NCBI GenBank assembly: GCA_023630585.1
Contig: CM042560.1
Span: 12,270,001 to 12,334,000 of the forward strand
Length of the DNA stretch: 64,000 nt
Direction of reading: 5' to 3'
Origin: Cranoglanis bouderius
Lineage: Eukaryota; Chordata; Actinopteri; Siluriformes; Cranoglanididae
Positions 50,190 to 63,440 of the stretch are shown here, piece by piece (within the stretch, counting starts at the first letter, position 1; each line of letters opens with the position of its first letter). Below the pieces are notes generated by a model, which did no database searches, had not been told where the DNA came from, and was given only the letters and a program-made list of their open reading frames with translations. The position numbers were made by a program, and so were the translations under genes.

Positions 50190-51525
50190 CTATGAACGAG
50201 ACAGAGACCCAGCGTTATTCCCACGGGGAATGGGCCAAAAAGCAACAGAGACACACAGAACAACATCATCAGTACATCATCATCATCATCATCATCATCC
50301 CAATACAACACAGCATCCTTCCTAAATTCAACCCTACAAACCATCACTATGGGTTAGTTTTCCTAGCTGAGGATCATTCACTTATTATTTATTTATTTAA
50401 ACACTGCATTCCAAACAACTGGTTGAAACATGCTGGACACGGTACGTAATGGATTGTTGGGAGAGCATTATGAATGTCAGATGGCCGACCGCCATCCCCT
50501 CCCTGCACCGCTCGGTTTGCACTGAACATCATGCAGAAATGAACACAGGGCTTTATGGAATTTCCGTCTGTAGTTTCAGATCTCCTGTGGCACAACGCAA
50601 AGCCCTGTCAAGGTTAAGCATTGTGCACACAACAACCTGAAATCAGTGGTGTAATCAAGTTAAGCAGAACTGGGCTAGGGACAGAGAGAGGCCTCAGAGC
50701 TGAAAGCTGGAAGCAGGGTAGGGACTGGAGGAGCAGCAGTCTTAATAACTGGGTAAAATTTCTTCAGTAAAGGAGGGAGAAAGGGATGGGGAGGCTGAGA
50801 ACTGGGTTAATATCAGAGGGGGGGTGTGGGGGGGGGGGGGGGGGTTACGTGGGGGGGGGTTTGATGAAAATTAGGGTTCGGAGAAGAGCTCAGGACAGAC
50901 AGAGGACAGCTGATTGGAGCCTGGTGCTAACAAAACTCTACATACATACTCCGGTTTGCGGCAAGGAGAAAAACATGGCACAGCTAACATCAGAAAGAAG
51001 AAAATATACACATTTGCTAGGAAGGACTTTGTCAAAAAGAATTAGTCATTTACAGCGTACCAGTTTTTACTTCACAGATTAAGCCTAAGACATTGTAAAT
51101 CTCTAATCAGAGTTCATGTTTTGTGACTCAGGACCAGGATTTATCTGTGGTACTGGCCCATTATTTTAGCAGTTACTGTATAAATGTAGAAAACAAGTAC
51201 TGCCAAAACCATTTGCCTCCTAAAAGACAACTAGATCATTTTGTGTTGTGATACACTGTCAGAACAAAAGGTACTTAACTGTAATTTTAGGGTGTATAAA
51301 ATGCTTGCCAAATGTCCATTGGACCTAGATAAAGTTGTGTACCTTTAAACCTCATTACCTCATTTGTCATGTAACTTTATAAGTCTAAATTGTTTGTACC
51401 TCGGTTCACAAAATGTACCTGTACGGAACACCTTTTCTGACAGTGTAGACTGCATAGATATGTGATTGACTGCCTAATAACACAATCACTCTTGTTACGA
51501 TACACTGTATAAGGGGGACACTCAC
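50190..51525. other. grm1 last intron
   Basis: (CAT)n at 50272-50300 and several G runs at 50818-50859. I looked for an alternative mGluR1 short-tail exon and did not recognise one. Confidence 0.5.
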
Positions 51526-52468
51526 TTGGTGCTGCTGCTGTTGGCGTTGTTCTTCTTCCTGCGGAACATGTTCAGGAAGCTGTTGCTCTGGCACGCGGCG
51601 GCTGCCTTGCCGTCTCCCACGTGCATGCGTACCACATCCGATGTGGTGAAGGCGCTGCGCACGTTGCGCTCTGGCTTGGCGATGATGATGTACATCTTGG
51701 GGGTAAACATGCAGCCCAGAGCCACGGTGACACTCAGGCTGACTGAGAATGAGGTGGTGATGATCTTGTAATTGGAGCCAAAATAGATGGGCACGAACGC
51801 GAGCCAGATGATACACGTGGTGTACATGGTGAAGGCAATGTATTTGGCCTCGTTGAAGTTGGCTGGTACGTTGCGCGTTTTGAAGGCATAGTAGGTGCAG
51901 CTCAGGATGAGCAGGCCATTGTAGCCTAATGGTGCCACCATGCCCAAGTTACTGGTGTTGCAGATGAGGTAGGCTTCCCTAATGCTTGGGTAGCTCTTGA
52001 CTGGTTCAGGAGGCTCCAGCACAATGAGCACAACCTCCAGTGTGAGCTGTAGGCTGATGAGGATGAAGGCAATGACTACCTGTGCCCAGGCACTCATGAA
52101 GCGTGGTTTGCGAGTGCAGATCTTCTTTTTACTGCCAGCCAGGATGCGTGCAATGCGGTTAGTCTTGGTAACCAATGCTGAGTAACACATTGCTGATGAA
52201 AGGCCCACTAGGAGGCGCTGTAGGTAGCATGAGATCACTGTAGGCCGTGCAATCAGGGTAAAAGGGCAAATGTACCCCAAGAAGATACCCGCCAGGATAA
52301 TGTAGCACAGCTCACGGCTTGATGACTTGACCACTGGAGTGTCTCTGTACTGGATGAAGATGAAGGTTACAAAGAGAGTCACCAGGATGCCCAGGCAGGA
52401 GAAGACGACTGCCACGATGGACTCGATGCTGCTCCATTCTAGGCATTTGAGAGGAAGAGGTTGACACC
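51526..52468 (-). CDS. grm1: mGluR1 seven-transmembrane exon
   Basis: A 943-bp exon encoding the end of the cysteine-rich linker (GCQPLPLKCLEWSSIES) and the whole 7TM domain. Recognisable class C receptor segments in order: VKSSSRELCYIILAGIF, CYLQRLLVGLSSAMCYSAL, TKTNRIARILAGSKKK, NTSNLGMVAPLGYNGLL, TRNVPANFNEAKYIAF, FGSNYKIITTSFS and FTPKMYIIIAKPERNVRSAF. mGluR1 is a Gq-coupled postsynaptic glutamate receptor. Acceptor CTCAG before 52468, donor GTGAGT after 51526. Reading past the donor adds only Lys and then stops, so an intron-retained form would lack the Homer and PDZ motifs. Confidence 0.96.
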
Positions 52469-53158
52469 CTGAGAGAAAGAAAAAGATGTAGAGAGAAGAT
52501 GAAGGGAAAGTAAATAAGGAGGAAATATAACCAGAGGGAGAAGAAATGTGAGAATTAATGGATGATAAATACAAGCGCATGTACACGCCGACACAAGAGA
52601 GCTAGCTGATGAGAAAGATTTATGAGAATACGCGATTCCTAATTTTGCTTTATGGAGAGCCATACAAATCCTATTGCAGCTTATTTACCAGCCGTGTGCC
52701 CTGTTTCCCATTACTTTTTCACTTTCTCTACACTTTCATTGCGCTCAGCACGCATCGGCATCTTCCTCTGCCCTCTTTTTTAGCCTATTTCACTCTAACA
52801 GAGGCTAGAATCTCTTAGTTTCACAGTTTTTACTGTTGTTCTTGGCATATGGCTAGTGGGTATTGATGGAATTCTGAATTCATTGTGGTACACTTCTCTC
52901 CAGGTTGCTGCACACAGCTGTCAAAACAACACAGCATCAAGAACAGAGCGAGGAATAGAAGAAAGTGAGTTAGGGGTATGTGGGACGGAGTAGGAGAGAG
53001 AGGAAGAAAGACAGATAGAGAGAAAGGACAGGTGTAGGGATTGAAAACCTCAGTGTGTTTAATAGTTAGTAGTTTTCCTAAATGAGTAGAATGGATGTTT
53101 GGGTGAACTTCTACACAAATAATTATCAAGGTTGAGAAATGATTGAAAGATTTGTTAC

Positions 53159-53285
53159 CTGCCAGTTCGTTATCGGGCCACCAGCCCAGATCGCAGGCCT
53201 TGCAGGTGAACTCGTCTTGCACATACTCATTGTCCTTACAGGTCGTGCAGATCCAGCAGCAGCTCACCTCACCTTTCCGGATCAC
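53159..53285 (-). CDS. grm1: mGluR1 cysteine-rich domain exon
   Basis: A 127-bp exon encoding VIRKGEVSCCWICTTCKDN, EYVQDEFTCKACDLGWWPDNELA. The spacing of six cysteines matches the domain that couples glutamate-induced closure of the binding lobes to the 7TM bundle in class C receptors. Acceptor CTAG before 53285 in phase 0, donor GTAACA after 53159 leaving one base of the next glycine codon. Confidence 0.95.
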
Positions 53286-53454
53286 CTAGAGTCAGGGATC
53301 AAAAGTCACAGCAAATAAATTGATCAAACAGCGGTTTGATGAGAGGCGTCACAGGAGACTGGTTTAAGCTGTGTACAGTAATGCAAATAACCACTGTCCT
53401 ATAATACTGAGTATCTCAGAACATACAACACGCTACAAACCTTGATACGGATGG

Positions 53455-53985
53455 GCTTTAACAACAGAAGACCACATCAGGTTCCACTCCTGTCAGCTAC
53501 AGTGAGCACAAGGTTCACAGGAACTGAACCACTGCAGTTGCAAACCCGGGGAGGTGAACCTGTCCCCTCTGTAGCTTCAGATTCCTGTTCTTGGCCTCAA
53601 GGTTTATGCATTCTGAGATTCCTTTCTGCTCACCACGGTTGTAATGAGTGATTAATTGAGTTATCGTAGCCTTCCTGTCAGCCCACTGACCGCTCTCATC
53701 AACAAGGTGTTTATGCCCATAGAACCGCCGCTCACTAGATGGTTTAGTTTTTCGCAGCAATCTGTGTAAACTCCAGAGACTGTTGTGTGTGTGTGTTAAA
53801 ATCTCAGAAGATCAGCAGTTTCTGAAACACGCAAACCAGCCCATCTGGCACCAATAACCATGCCACAGTTAAAAATCTGATGTTTGATGTGAACATTACC
53901 TGAATCTCTTGACGTGTATCTGCATGATTTTATGCACTGAGCTGCTGCCACATGATTGGCTTAGATGCCAATCTATATATGCATT
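53455..53985 (+). mobile_element. dispersed fish repeat, most complete copy
   Basis: Continuous copy with CTCACCACGGTTGTAATGAG, TTCGCAGCAATCTGTGTAAA, CAGAAGATCAGCAGTTTCTG, CATCTGGCACCAATAACCAT and CTGCCACATGATTGGCTTAG. It shows that the pieces at 36650 and 38552 were once contiguous. It lies in a grm1 intron. Confidence 0.7.
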
Positions 53986-54133
53986 GCTGCTTTTATCAGG
54001 TTCCCTACTACTGTATGTATTACTGCAGGTAAATGCTGCTACGCCTATACCTACATCTAACCTTTTCCTTCTTTCCCACCGAAAACGCAAAAGCAAAATA
54101 TCCAGGCAAGTGTCAAAGCAAACCAAAGCCCAC

Positions 54134-54305
54134 CTTGATCTGGCCCTTGGAACAAGGCTCACTGCAGACAGAGCGCACCATCTCGCTGCGGTTGGTCATC
54201 AGCTTGTAATCGTCAATGCTCAGTAGACCCCCGTGCCACGAGCCCACGTTGATGTAGTCATAGCGACCTAGCTCCTCTACATACTGCAAATTCATAATGT
54301 CATAC
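54134..54305 (-). CDS. grm1: mGluR1 ligand-binding/cysteine-rich junction exon
   Basis: A 172-bp exon encoding YDIMNLQYVEELGRYDYIN, VGSWHGGLLSIDDYK and VRSVCSEPCSKGQIK. It ends the Venus-flytrap domain and starts the cysteine-rich domain. The first base completes the Arg codon split with the previous exon, and the exon ends in phase 0 at a GTGGGC donor. Confidence 0.95.
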
Positions 54306-54869
54306 CTGAAAGAGAAAGATCGCAAAGAAGACAAGAAAAAAATATATGAGGCCGCTTATGCAAGTATCCAGACTCACAGACATTTATATATATCATGTTT
54401 ACACAAGGACTTGTTCCCGTGCCCCTAATCTGGATTTGTCATAGGGAACTTGAAACTACAACCTACATTACTATAACACTCACACAAGTGTGACGGACCT
54501 CCAGGACATGTGCTCGCCCGTGCATACATCTCCACACATGGTAACACTAATGGTGACAGCGTGTCACCATCAACTCCAACCTGTCATCTTTTATGAGCGT
54601 GCAGTCACAGTGACAGGAGTGGAAACAGCTGGAGCTCTGACCTCAGACACAAAATCTGTTCCACTCTAAACCTATTACATTTGGATCCACACCTGTGTGT
54701 GGTGACGTCTGCATGCAGTATAGAACCATCATGCATACACACCGGTGTAGCTTATAATGTATCCTGCGTTAAATCCATGCTCGGGGAGCCATTTCCAAGA
54801 TCTCATTCATCTCATTCATCTGTTGATTATGTAACAGAGAAGATCCCATAATTATTAGCTTTCGTTTAC

Positions 54870-55116
54870 CTGCCAGGAGCGTCTCCATTCTCGTCGAAGT
54901 ACACCTCCTCTCCAGAGACGCCGGTGAAAGAGGTTTTGAGCAGGTAGTCTAAGAGTTTGCTGCCATCGATGGGGTCCATAGCCTCACACAGGCCCTCGTG
55001 ATCCGGACATAGGTCACGATGCATATCATGGAGCCCGTGGGCCATTGCGTAGATTGCATTGATCACAAAGCCCATCTTACTGTCCTGAACATAGTTGTCC
55101 TTCAAGCTCTCATTTC
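54870..55116 (-). CDS. grm1: mGluR1 ligand-binding domain exon (lobe 2)
   Basis: A 247-bp exon encoding NESLKDNYVQDSKMGFVIN, AIYAMAHGLHDMHRDLCPDH, PIDGSKLLDYLLKTSF and GVSGEEVYFDENGDAPG. This is a highly conserved part of the glutamate-binding Venus-flytrap domain of group I mGluRs. ACAG acceptor before 55116, GTAAAC donor after 54870. Split codons at both ends agree with the neighbouring exons. Confidence 0.95.
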
Positions 55117-55686
55117 CTGTTGGCAGAGCAAACTTATTTTTGTTATACTCTACATAAAACATTTTTCCCCCCATTTATTGGTTTACTGCTTGTTAGCAGC
55201 AAAAACATTTCCAAATGCCATTGCTTTGTAAAACAAAAGGCATCAATTTGACCAGCTTAAAAGCTTTTTCTATGGTTAACCATGAAATAATCACATACGT
55301 ATCCGGCAGCTTCGTACAAAAACTTAATAAGAAGGAAATTGTTCTTAGGCTTACAGCAGAAGGAAATGAATCTTGGAATGGAGTTATTTGTTGTATAAAT
55401 GTGTGTGTAATTATACGGTGTCTTACTGGGGGGTGGGGGGGAGGGGGGGATGTGTCCAAAAACGTACTAAGCTACAAAACAAAACAAAAAACAAAACCTG
55501 CCAAGATTCCTGCATCATTGGTGATGGATCTCACAGCCATCCAAAGCTATAAGTTTTCTTTTTTGGTCAAATGACAGCTTTGATAGAATTCTTCAGTGTT
55601 CACTGAATGCTGCGTTTGTTTACATCTTTTACTGAAAGCCACACATGGCTGAACAGCGAAGCCTTCTGTCCTTGAGCTCCTTTTTT

Positions 55687-55693
<7 letters not shown>

Positions 55694-55760
<67 letters not shown>

Positions 55761-55894
55761 ATACAATCACACACATGCAGGCTGCCAGCTGTGAGCGCAG
55801 CCTCCACACATGCTGTGAGCACTGTGGACATGTTCACACATTTGCACAATACACACACACACACACACACGCACGCACGCGCACGCACGCACAC
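55694..55894. repeat. two (CA)n microsatellites in a grm1 intron
   Basis: CA runs at 55694-55758 and about 55850-55894 (the latter grading into CGCA). Confidence 0.95.
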
Positions 55895-56452
55895 GCCAGG
55901 TCTCTCTGGTGCTTTCAGTGCAAGAGTAGAATCTTTTAGTGATATTAAGAGAGTTAAACTGATCTTTTGATTTGGCCTCTGCTCAGACTCTCACTGAATG
56001 ACTCTGCTTGTTTTGGGTCTAAATACATACACTAGATAGACTGCTTTAGCCAAAAGAAACAAATTCTAGGATGACTGTTGGTTTTGCAAGCAAACAATCA
56101 AGGCAATGTGGACATACCAAAAAACAACATGTGAGTAAACTGGATAAAAGCATGCTAATATAATCAGACTGCTATATTTTGCACTATTTGTATGCTTAAT
56201 AAATTGATTTGCATTGTATGAACTGCTCATCGCCCCTACTGCTTTCTCACAACGTCGACACCTGCTGCAGTTTTTTTTTTTTTTGTAGATTTGCATTCGT
56301 CCTTTACAGCCTACAAACTGCTGATCTGGGAAAAAAAAAAAAAAAGCCAGATCAATCTATAAATTGTGCAACTATAGTGTGTGGTGTTTTGAGTATAAGC
56401 ACAGTTGTTAAAGTGTGTTATTCATAGTCATAGTCTTTTATTTTATATTTAC

Positions 56453-56688
56453 CTGTACAGATTTTTTGGTAGTTAGGGTTCTCCTGAGGGTGGCCAGGTA
56501 TGCGGCACTGAAAGCGGTACTGCCAGAACTCGGCGAACCACGGATTCCTGGTGTTGGTGTCCAGGCGCAGCTTCAGGAAGTAGTCGTTAAACGACTTCAC
56601 TTCCTCTGTCTGCAGCTTCATAGTGATCCCTCGGTCCGCTTCCTGCTCGTATCCCTCCACCACCTCGTCACGATCTGCCCATCCATCA
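56453..56688 (-). CDS. grm1: mGluR1 ligand-binding domain exon (first in window)
   Basis: A 236-bp exon encoding DGWADRDEVVEGYEQEADRG, ITMKLQTEEVKSFNDYFL and WFAEFWQYRFQCRIPGH, ending ...YQKICT. DGWADRDEV and SFxDYFLKLRLDTNTRNPWF are strongly conserved in group I receptors. Assignment to grm1 rather than grm5 rests on its rab32-adgb neighbours. The acceptor is GTCAG before 56688; the first base ends a serine codon from the upstream exon. That exon, with the signal peptide and lobe 1, is not in 56689-64000 and must lie beyond the right edge. Confidence 0.95.
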
Positions 56689-58221
56689 CTGACAAACAGA
56701 TGAAGAGAGACTTTCAGGGGTCTTATGGACTTATACAGTGCTATACTGCAGACATATTGTATTATATAAGTCTTACTGCAATATTCAACATGGTATCGCT
56801 ATCACTCCTAAATAACGCAACCACCGTATGTAGGTAGACTACGTGTGTGCAGAATTGATGCAGTTCTACGATAAAGGCTATACTTGTGTTCATAGTTAAA
56901 CATTTATTTATTTGTTTATAGAAGCCTGTGGTTAAAATCAGTATTTACAGCTAGTTAGCTATGGTTATCTAGTTATTAAGTAGCTAGCTATGTTAAGCAG
57001 CTCACTCTTCAATTCAAGAACTAACCCAATGCGTAGCCCATTAGGATTTGTGATATATCTTGACACTTCTGGGGTCTTAAATGCAATACCACCTTCAGAC
57101 TTTAGTTAAAATGCTGTTGCGAATATATACTAATATTAATACTCCTGACTTTATTCTTGAAAACAATGTACAAATATATTGAAATGTAACTAATATTAAG
57201 TATGCATATTTAGGTGTTTTTATGATTCACGCTATTAATTCCAAGACATGAAGTGATTGTCTTGAATGGAAGTTTGTTTGGTTTGGGAAGGTGTTTATTT
57301 CAGTTTCATTTGTGGCCTTAACTCAACTCTCCATTGCCTCAAAGCCCCATTGTTCACTCCTATTCACATTATTCTCCTTTTCTAGCCACACGTTTCTAGA
57401 TGTGTGATCATCTAGCCACAGATCTCTCCATGTGGCACGTTCCACAGAGCTCGAGTGACTCTATTACCTCCCAGGGCTTTGACCTAAAAACATGTTCTTT
57501 TCTTTATTTATACCCGGCATAAATTGATGGAAATGAGAGTCAACACAGGTCTACACACTGTTCCCTGACTCTGATGAACTAATAATAATCATCAATGGGG
57601 TGGCATGATGGCAATTTTCCAACAACAGCACGTCCAGAAGTGTTTTTTTTTTTCTCCTCTTTTGCAGATATTAAGACAAAAAATACAGCTCGTCATTTTA
57701 CAAAGAAACCAGAAAGCCATCCGTCCTGACGACTCTCCCGTATTGACTGTTCCAAAGCGCTGACACTGGAGACTCCTTCCAAAAATGTGAAATAAATAAA
57801 CCTTTTCTTACATCACCATATCAATAAGTACACACTTTTAAAATCCATTTATGTGAAGCATATGCCATATGTTTCTATAGCTGTTACCACAGAAACAATA
57901 ATGTTTAGAACATACTTACTTTTCTTTTCATTTACTCTCCTTTATTTATTTTATTTGGTTTCAACCCCCATAGTGAGGGGAGCTTAAGCAGATCAGAGGA
58001 AACCTGTCCATGAACATTTCTGACCTACTTAACATTTTCTTTATGCTAAAGTTTACAACATCGTAATATTGCTAGTTTGTATAATTATGCTTATGTCTTA
58101 AATTATTATTATAAATAGATGAGCTGTAAATTCAAACATTGGGCCTCATTTATCAATCGTTTAGTAAAGTTCTCTGTAACTGTTTGCGCATGCCAAACCT
58201 GAACCACAGATCCTGGGCCTT
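56689..58221. other. grm1 upstream intron, nothing recognised
   Basis: AT-rich; no coding exon of the receptor N-terminus and no repeat family were recognised. Confidence 0.45.
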
Positions 58222-58350
58222 GGGTTCAATCCTGAGCTCGGGTTATTGTCTGCGTGGAGTTTTATATGATTTATCTGTGTCCGCATGGGTTTCCTCTGGG
58301 TTCAGTTTCCTTTAACATGGCACTAGGTGCATTGGTGACTCTAAATTGCT
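58222..58350 (+). repeat. degraded V-SINE-like fragment
   Basis: Pieces GGTTCAATCC, TGTCCGCATGGGTTTCCTCT and GTGACTCTAAATTGCTTG follow the core order of the SINE at 45.8 kb. Confidence 0.55.
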
Positions 58351-58989
58351 TGCCACATTTTCTTCTCCTGCATCTCTGTCTCTCATTATCATTTCCTTAT
58401 ACATCACTTTCCTATCTCTTGACCTCCTCTCCATTCCCTTCTTCTCTTTACTCTCTGGAGCACTGTGCCTGTGTGCTGAATACACTTGGACGTAGGCCGC
58501 TCTTCTCTGGATTAGGCTGACGGCCATTAAAGCTTATCCAGAGGCCTTTATTAATTCATGGCGCTCCAGTTCGGAGCAGCTTGGTACTGCCTCTTTCACG
58601 CCTGGTCTCTCACTCTCTCTTTCTTTCTTTCTCTCTCTTTCTCACTTACAGTGCTTTCATCTGCCTGCCTCAAAACGATCTGTCCATCACGTCCTGAGCA
58701 TTCATACTGTTTCTTTCCTGCCAATGAAACATCTGAACACATGCTTTTTCCATGTTTTCGCTTAAACATTCAGAGATCTATCCTTAATGCAGGCATTTAT
58801 GCTATCCATCCATCCATCCATCCATCCAAACTCCTAAAACAATTCAGTTCTACGGCTGTTAAGGAGTGTACAAGCTTTCTGCACTGCAATATTGTTGTGC
58901 TGTAGTTAACTAAAACCCTGGGGACTTTTCCCAGCTACCCAGACTGTTAGTGTTGTTAATCGCAGCAACAAATTGGCATTTGTTCTGAA

Positions 58990-58992
<3 letters not shown>

Positions 58993-59046
<54 letters not shown>
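58993..59046. repeat. (CA)n microsatellite
   Basis: About 27 CA units. Confidence 0.95.
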
Positions 59047-59057
<11 letters not shown>

Positions 59058-60028
59058 ATACATACGCATTCACAAGCAAGCAAGTCTGCATGTGAATGAA
59101 ACCATTAAGCTAAAATACATAAAGCGTTATCGCTTCAGAGTTACGTCAGTATCTCAGCAGAGAAAGAAAAGACCATTATAGCAATAAAAAAAGTTCAATC
59201 TTTCTCACGTCCTGGGTCAGAAACCTTCCACCCACACATTTACATCATTTTCCCCCTATTGTCTCTCTCTTTCTCCCTCTTTCTGGCTCTCCCTCTCTAT
59301 CTCGCTGCCCTTGTGAATAAGATATCCTCTGATGTATTAAAAATGGAGAGCTAATGAAAGAAAGATGTTCTGGAAAGTGAGCTCAGCCTCCCCAGAGCCT
59401 TGTAAAACCTTTTAAAAACACACTAACCCATGATAACTCTTCCAAAAAAACAAACAAACATACGTTTAAAAAAAACAGAGGGAGGATAAGATGACTACTA
59501 CATTACAGGCCCCGAACACTTCGAAATTCAATCCTCTTGCAAATCACCTCAGAGCAAAGCAGGAGAGAGACCACACAGCTCGAAACGCATGTTAAAAAAA
59601 CACTACTTGAGATGACCTACTTGACCAAAAGACGCAGTCATCGTCAGTGCTGCCAAAGCTACTAAAGACTGTGCCAAGCTAAAATAAATCTGAAGCAGGA
59701 TTTGGCAAAGTGGCAGAAACACACCAGTAAGCAGAGATTCGAGATCTGGAAGGAAGCCAGTGAATCTAATCGTTTAACTAATGCGTACGTACACAATCAG
59801 ACATTCATTAAGCGTCTGACTCGTGAGGTATTTAAAGCAGCGTCTGATCCGTGCTTTTTGAATAGTGCTTATTGACACAACGCTTGGAAAGAAAAGACAT
59901 GTACTGCATACACACATCCTGTTATGTTGGAGTTTTGAAGGACTTTGGAGACATTGCGTATACGTATATTTTCGGCTTCCCATAAATCACATCCCACACT
60001 AAAGCTAGGCAATTTGGTTATCTAACAT

Positions 60029-60222
60029 CTATCATACAACAGCTACCAACCCGTGATTCCTCAGAGACACGTGGACTGGGGTAACACCCTCAGAGGAAAG
60101 TGCTATCTGCCCTTTTCCGCATACACAAGCTTACAAAAGCCTGTGATTGGCTAGTGTCGCTCTGACTGACAGGGGAGAAAAAACATGCCCCGCCCACCCA
60201 GAGAGCACGGCCAGTATCGGCT
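60029..60222 (-). repeat. second copy of the rab32-adjacent SINE-like repeat
   Basis: Shares CTATCATACAACAGCTACCA, CAGAGGAAAGTGCTATCTGC and CTGACAGGGGAGA with 30408-30620. The tRNA-like end is missing. Confidence 0.6.
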
Positions 60223-60424
60223 CTCATAATTGTTAACACAGCTAATTAATGCTATACTACACCTAACCTTAAACTTAGTAACCAAAAGGAAATCATTTGG
60301 CTCTTTTAGTTTTTGTTTGTTTGTTCGTTTGTTTGATTGATTTAAAGCTGTCATTTTTGACCTGCCAAATGGTCGAAACTGTCAGGACTGGACATTTGGT
60401 CCCCACTAAGATGTAAAAACATGT

Positions 60425-60426
<2 letters not shown>

Positions 60427-60493
<67 letters not shown>
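60427..60493. repeat. (CA)n microsatellite
   Basis: About 33 CA units. Confidence 0.95.
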
Positions 60494-60497
<4 letters not shown>

Positions 60498-61672
60498 AGG
60501 CAGCATTACTATCTTTATTATTATCTTTATAGATATACCTATTTTATATTTTTTTCATTACAGAAGTGTTTTATTACAGTAGTAATACTGCGATGCAATT
60601 ATAAACTACAATATTTTGAATCGCCTCCTTCCATTTTGTCTATGAAAGGTGAAACTATCTATTGTGCTCATGAGAAGCAGTTGGATTGCTCTCACATTGC
60701 AATATCCACCCAAAATGAGTCAGACGCTGCTATTATGCACATGCTACTAATTACAGACGGAAGCTCTCGCAGCTATCTTTCATTTTTAATGGGGAAAGTT
60801 ATGTAATATAATAGAAACTGCTGGCCAAGGAGAGTGTGGCACATTTGTCATAATCTGTGTGAAAGAATGATGCGAACATACCGTAGGAGGAGGATGAAAA
60901 AGTTGCCATGTGAAAATACATCAGCAAAGGAAGGAAAGGAATTATATTAAATTCTGATTAAATTTTCCCTGATATGAAGATATCTATGGGTTTTTTTTTT
61001 AATCTATGGGGGGTTTTTATCCCCATAAAAAATATAAATATTATATATATATTTTATTTGATCTTTTTTTAAATCTTTTTTTTATTCTATTTTTGCTCGT
61101 CTTCGTCCAATATTGTTCATTTTCCTTCTCAGTCTTAATTGTTTTCAGAGTTTGCTGTCCAGGAGCATTGCCTCAACATAACATGACGAGAGATTTTCCA
61201 CTTTAGAGACTAACAGTTTATAGATTCCTGATCCTTTCAATTAAATTACACATTGAGGAGGAGAAATGCTCGCATACAGTATGTTTGTTTTCCATTCTGC
61301 TTAGATGTGCTAGCCAAAATAACTGTTTCTCTATTCAAACATGTTCAAATTAAAATGAAATAGATTTTTTTTATCATTTCTGTTTGAAGAATAGGAAAAC
61401 AATTGTGGATAGGAAATCATTCATTTTACAAAAATTATTTCATTTTAGTTTGCCTTCGCAAACCTGATATTACAGAAGCCTGAAAAAGCAGTGCCTCCAG
61501 GATTTCACGATTTTGCGAAATTCCTAATTCTAACTAAAGCTAATCAGAGTAACCACAAAGAATGGCTCTTTTAGCTTTAAAAATATATCAGTAACAAATA
61601 ATTGTTAAAAAAATTTATTACATTTAAAAAAAACATCACATATTCATATCATTCTTTGGACATAGTCACCAT

Positions 61673-61678
<6 letters not shown>
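60494..61678. other. grm1 intron, nothing recognised
   Basis: AT-rich; only the MITE tip at 61493-61515 is identifiable. Confidence 0.4.
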
Positions 61679-61959
<281 letters not shown>

Positions 61960-61964
61960 GTGTC

Positions 61965-63266
61965 TTTGGTGGCACCCTTAGTAAATATGAGCAATGAAGA
62001 CTGTGAAAAATTGTCTTTATTGTTTGGACCTTTTGTTTAAAAACTTCACAAAAATACTCTGCTCTCATGGATATCAAACAATTGCAAACACAACACAAGT
62101 TTATCAAAAAAAAAAAACTTCATTAAATATAGGTGTGCAACAATTATTGGCACCCTTTTAGTCAATACTTTGTGCTACCTCTGTTTGCCAAAATAACAGC
62201 TCTGAGTCTTCTCCTATAATGACTGATGAGGTTGGAGGATACATGGCAAGGGATCTGAGACCATTCCTCCAAACAGAATCTCTCCAGATCCTTCAAATTT
62301 CACCCCACAGGTTTTCTATGGGTTTTAAGTCAGGGGACTGGGATGACCATGGCAGGACCTTGATTTTGTGGTCAGTAAACCATTTTTGTGTTGATTTTGA
62401 TGTATGTTTTGGATCATTGTCCTGATGGAAGATCCAGCCACGGCCCATTTTAAGCTTTCTGGCAGAGGCAGTCAGGTTTTCATTTAATATCTGTTGAAGA
62501 AACTTGAGTTTGTTTTTGGATGAGAGTAGAGGCTTTTTTCTTGAAACCCTTCCAAAAAACTTGTGGTGATGTAGGTGACTTCAGATTGTAGTTTTGGAGA
62601 CTTTCTGACCCCAAGACGCAACTAACTTCTACAATTCTCCAACTGTGATCCTTGGAGATTTTTTGGCCACTTGAACCATCCTCTTCACAGTGTGTTGAGA
62701 CAATACAGACACACATCCAACTCCAGGTTGATTCATAACATTTCCAGTTGACTGGAACTTCTTAATTATTGTGCTGATGGTGGAAATGGGCATTTTCAAT
62801 GCTTGTGCTATTTTCTTATAGCCACTTCCCATTTTGTGAAGCTCAACAACCTTTTTCACATCACAGCTATATTCCTTGGTCTTACCCATTGTTATGAATG
62901 ACTAAGGAAATGTGTTACCTCATATTTATACCCCTGTGAAACAGGAAGTTGAACAATTTCCTGTTGCTAATCACCCAGGTGTACTAAAAAAAATGTAAAA
63001 TATGATTGTATGATATAAATATACAATGGGAATGTATTTCAAATATATTTTTCTCATATGAAATCATAGGGGTGCCAATAATTGTTGCACACCTATATTT
63101 AACAAAGATATTTTGTTTTTTGATAAACCTGTGTTTTCCTTGCAATTGTTTGATATCCATGAGAGTATTTTTGTGAATTTTCTGAACAAAAGATCAAACG
63201 TTTAAACAATAAAGACAATTTTTCACAGCCTTCTTTGCTCCCAAGGGTGCCAATATTAGTGGAGGG
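61965..63266 (-). mobile_element. Tc1-like transposon, degenerate
   Basis: Inverted repeats of about 210 bp. Both sides contain GGTGTGCAACAATTATTGGC and GACTGTGAAAAATTGTCTTT-type segments facing each other. The left tip is lost in a GT microsatellite; the right tip reads GGGTGCCAATATTAGTGGAG. Confidence 0.85.
62280..62889 (-). pseudogene. Tc1-like transposase, inactivated
   Basis: Starts MGKTKEYSCDVKKVVELHKM at 62889, with ALKMPISTISTIIKKFQSTG as DNA-binding helices; the frame stops at 62629. Near 62310-62345 another frame reads WSSQSPDLKPIENL, the region before the catalytic Glu. The middle is missing or scrambled. Confidence 0.8.
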
Positions 63267-63347
63267 AAGCTTAGATACAGTACACTCTAATTTACATGGT
63301 CAAAAAAAGGAAAGGATTCAGCTTGCTCCATTCAAGGAAATTAGAGA

Positions 63348-63371
63348 ATAATAATAATAATAATAATAATA

Positions 63372-63439
<68 letters not shown>

Positions 63440-63440
63440 G
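63348..63440. repeat. (AAT)n(ATT)n microsatellite
   Basis: About 8 AAT units followed by about 23 ATT units, an inverted arrangement that can fold back. Confidence 0.95.
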
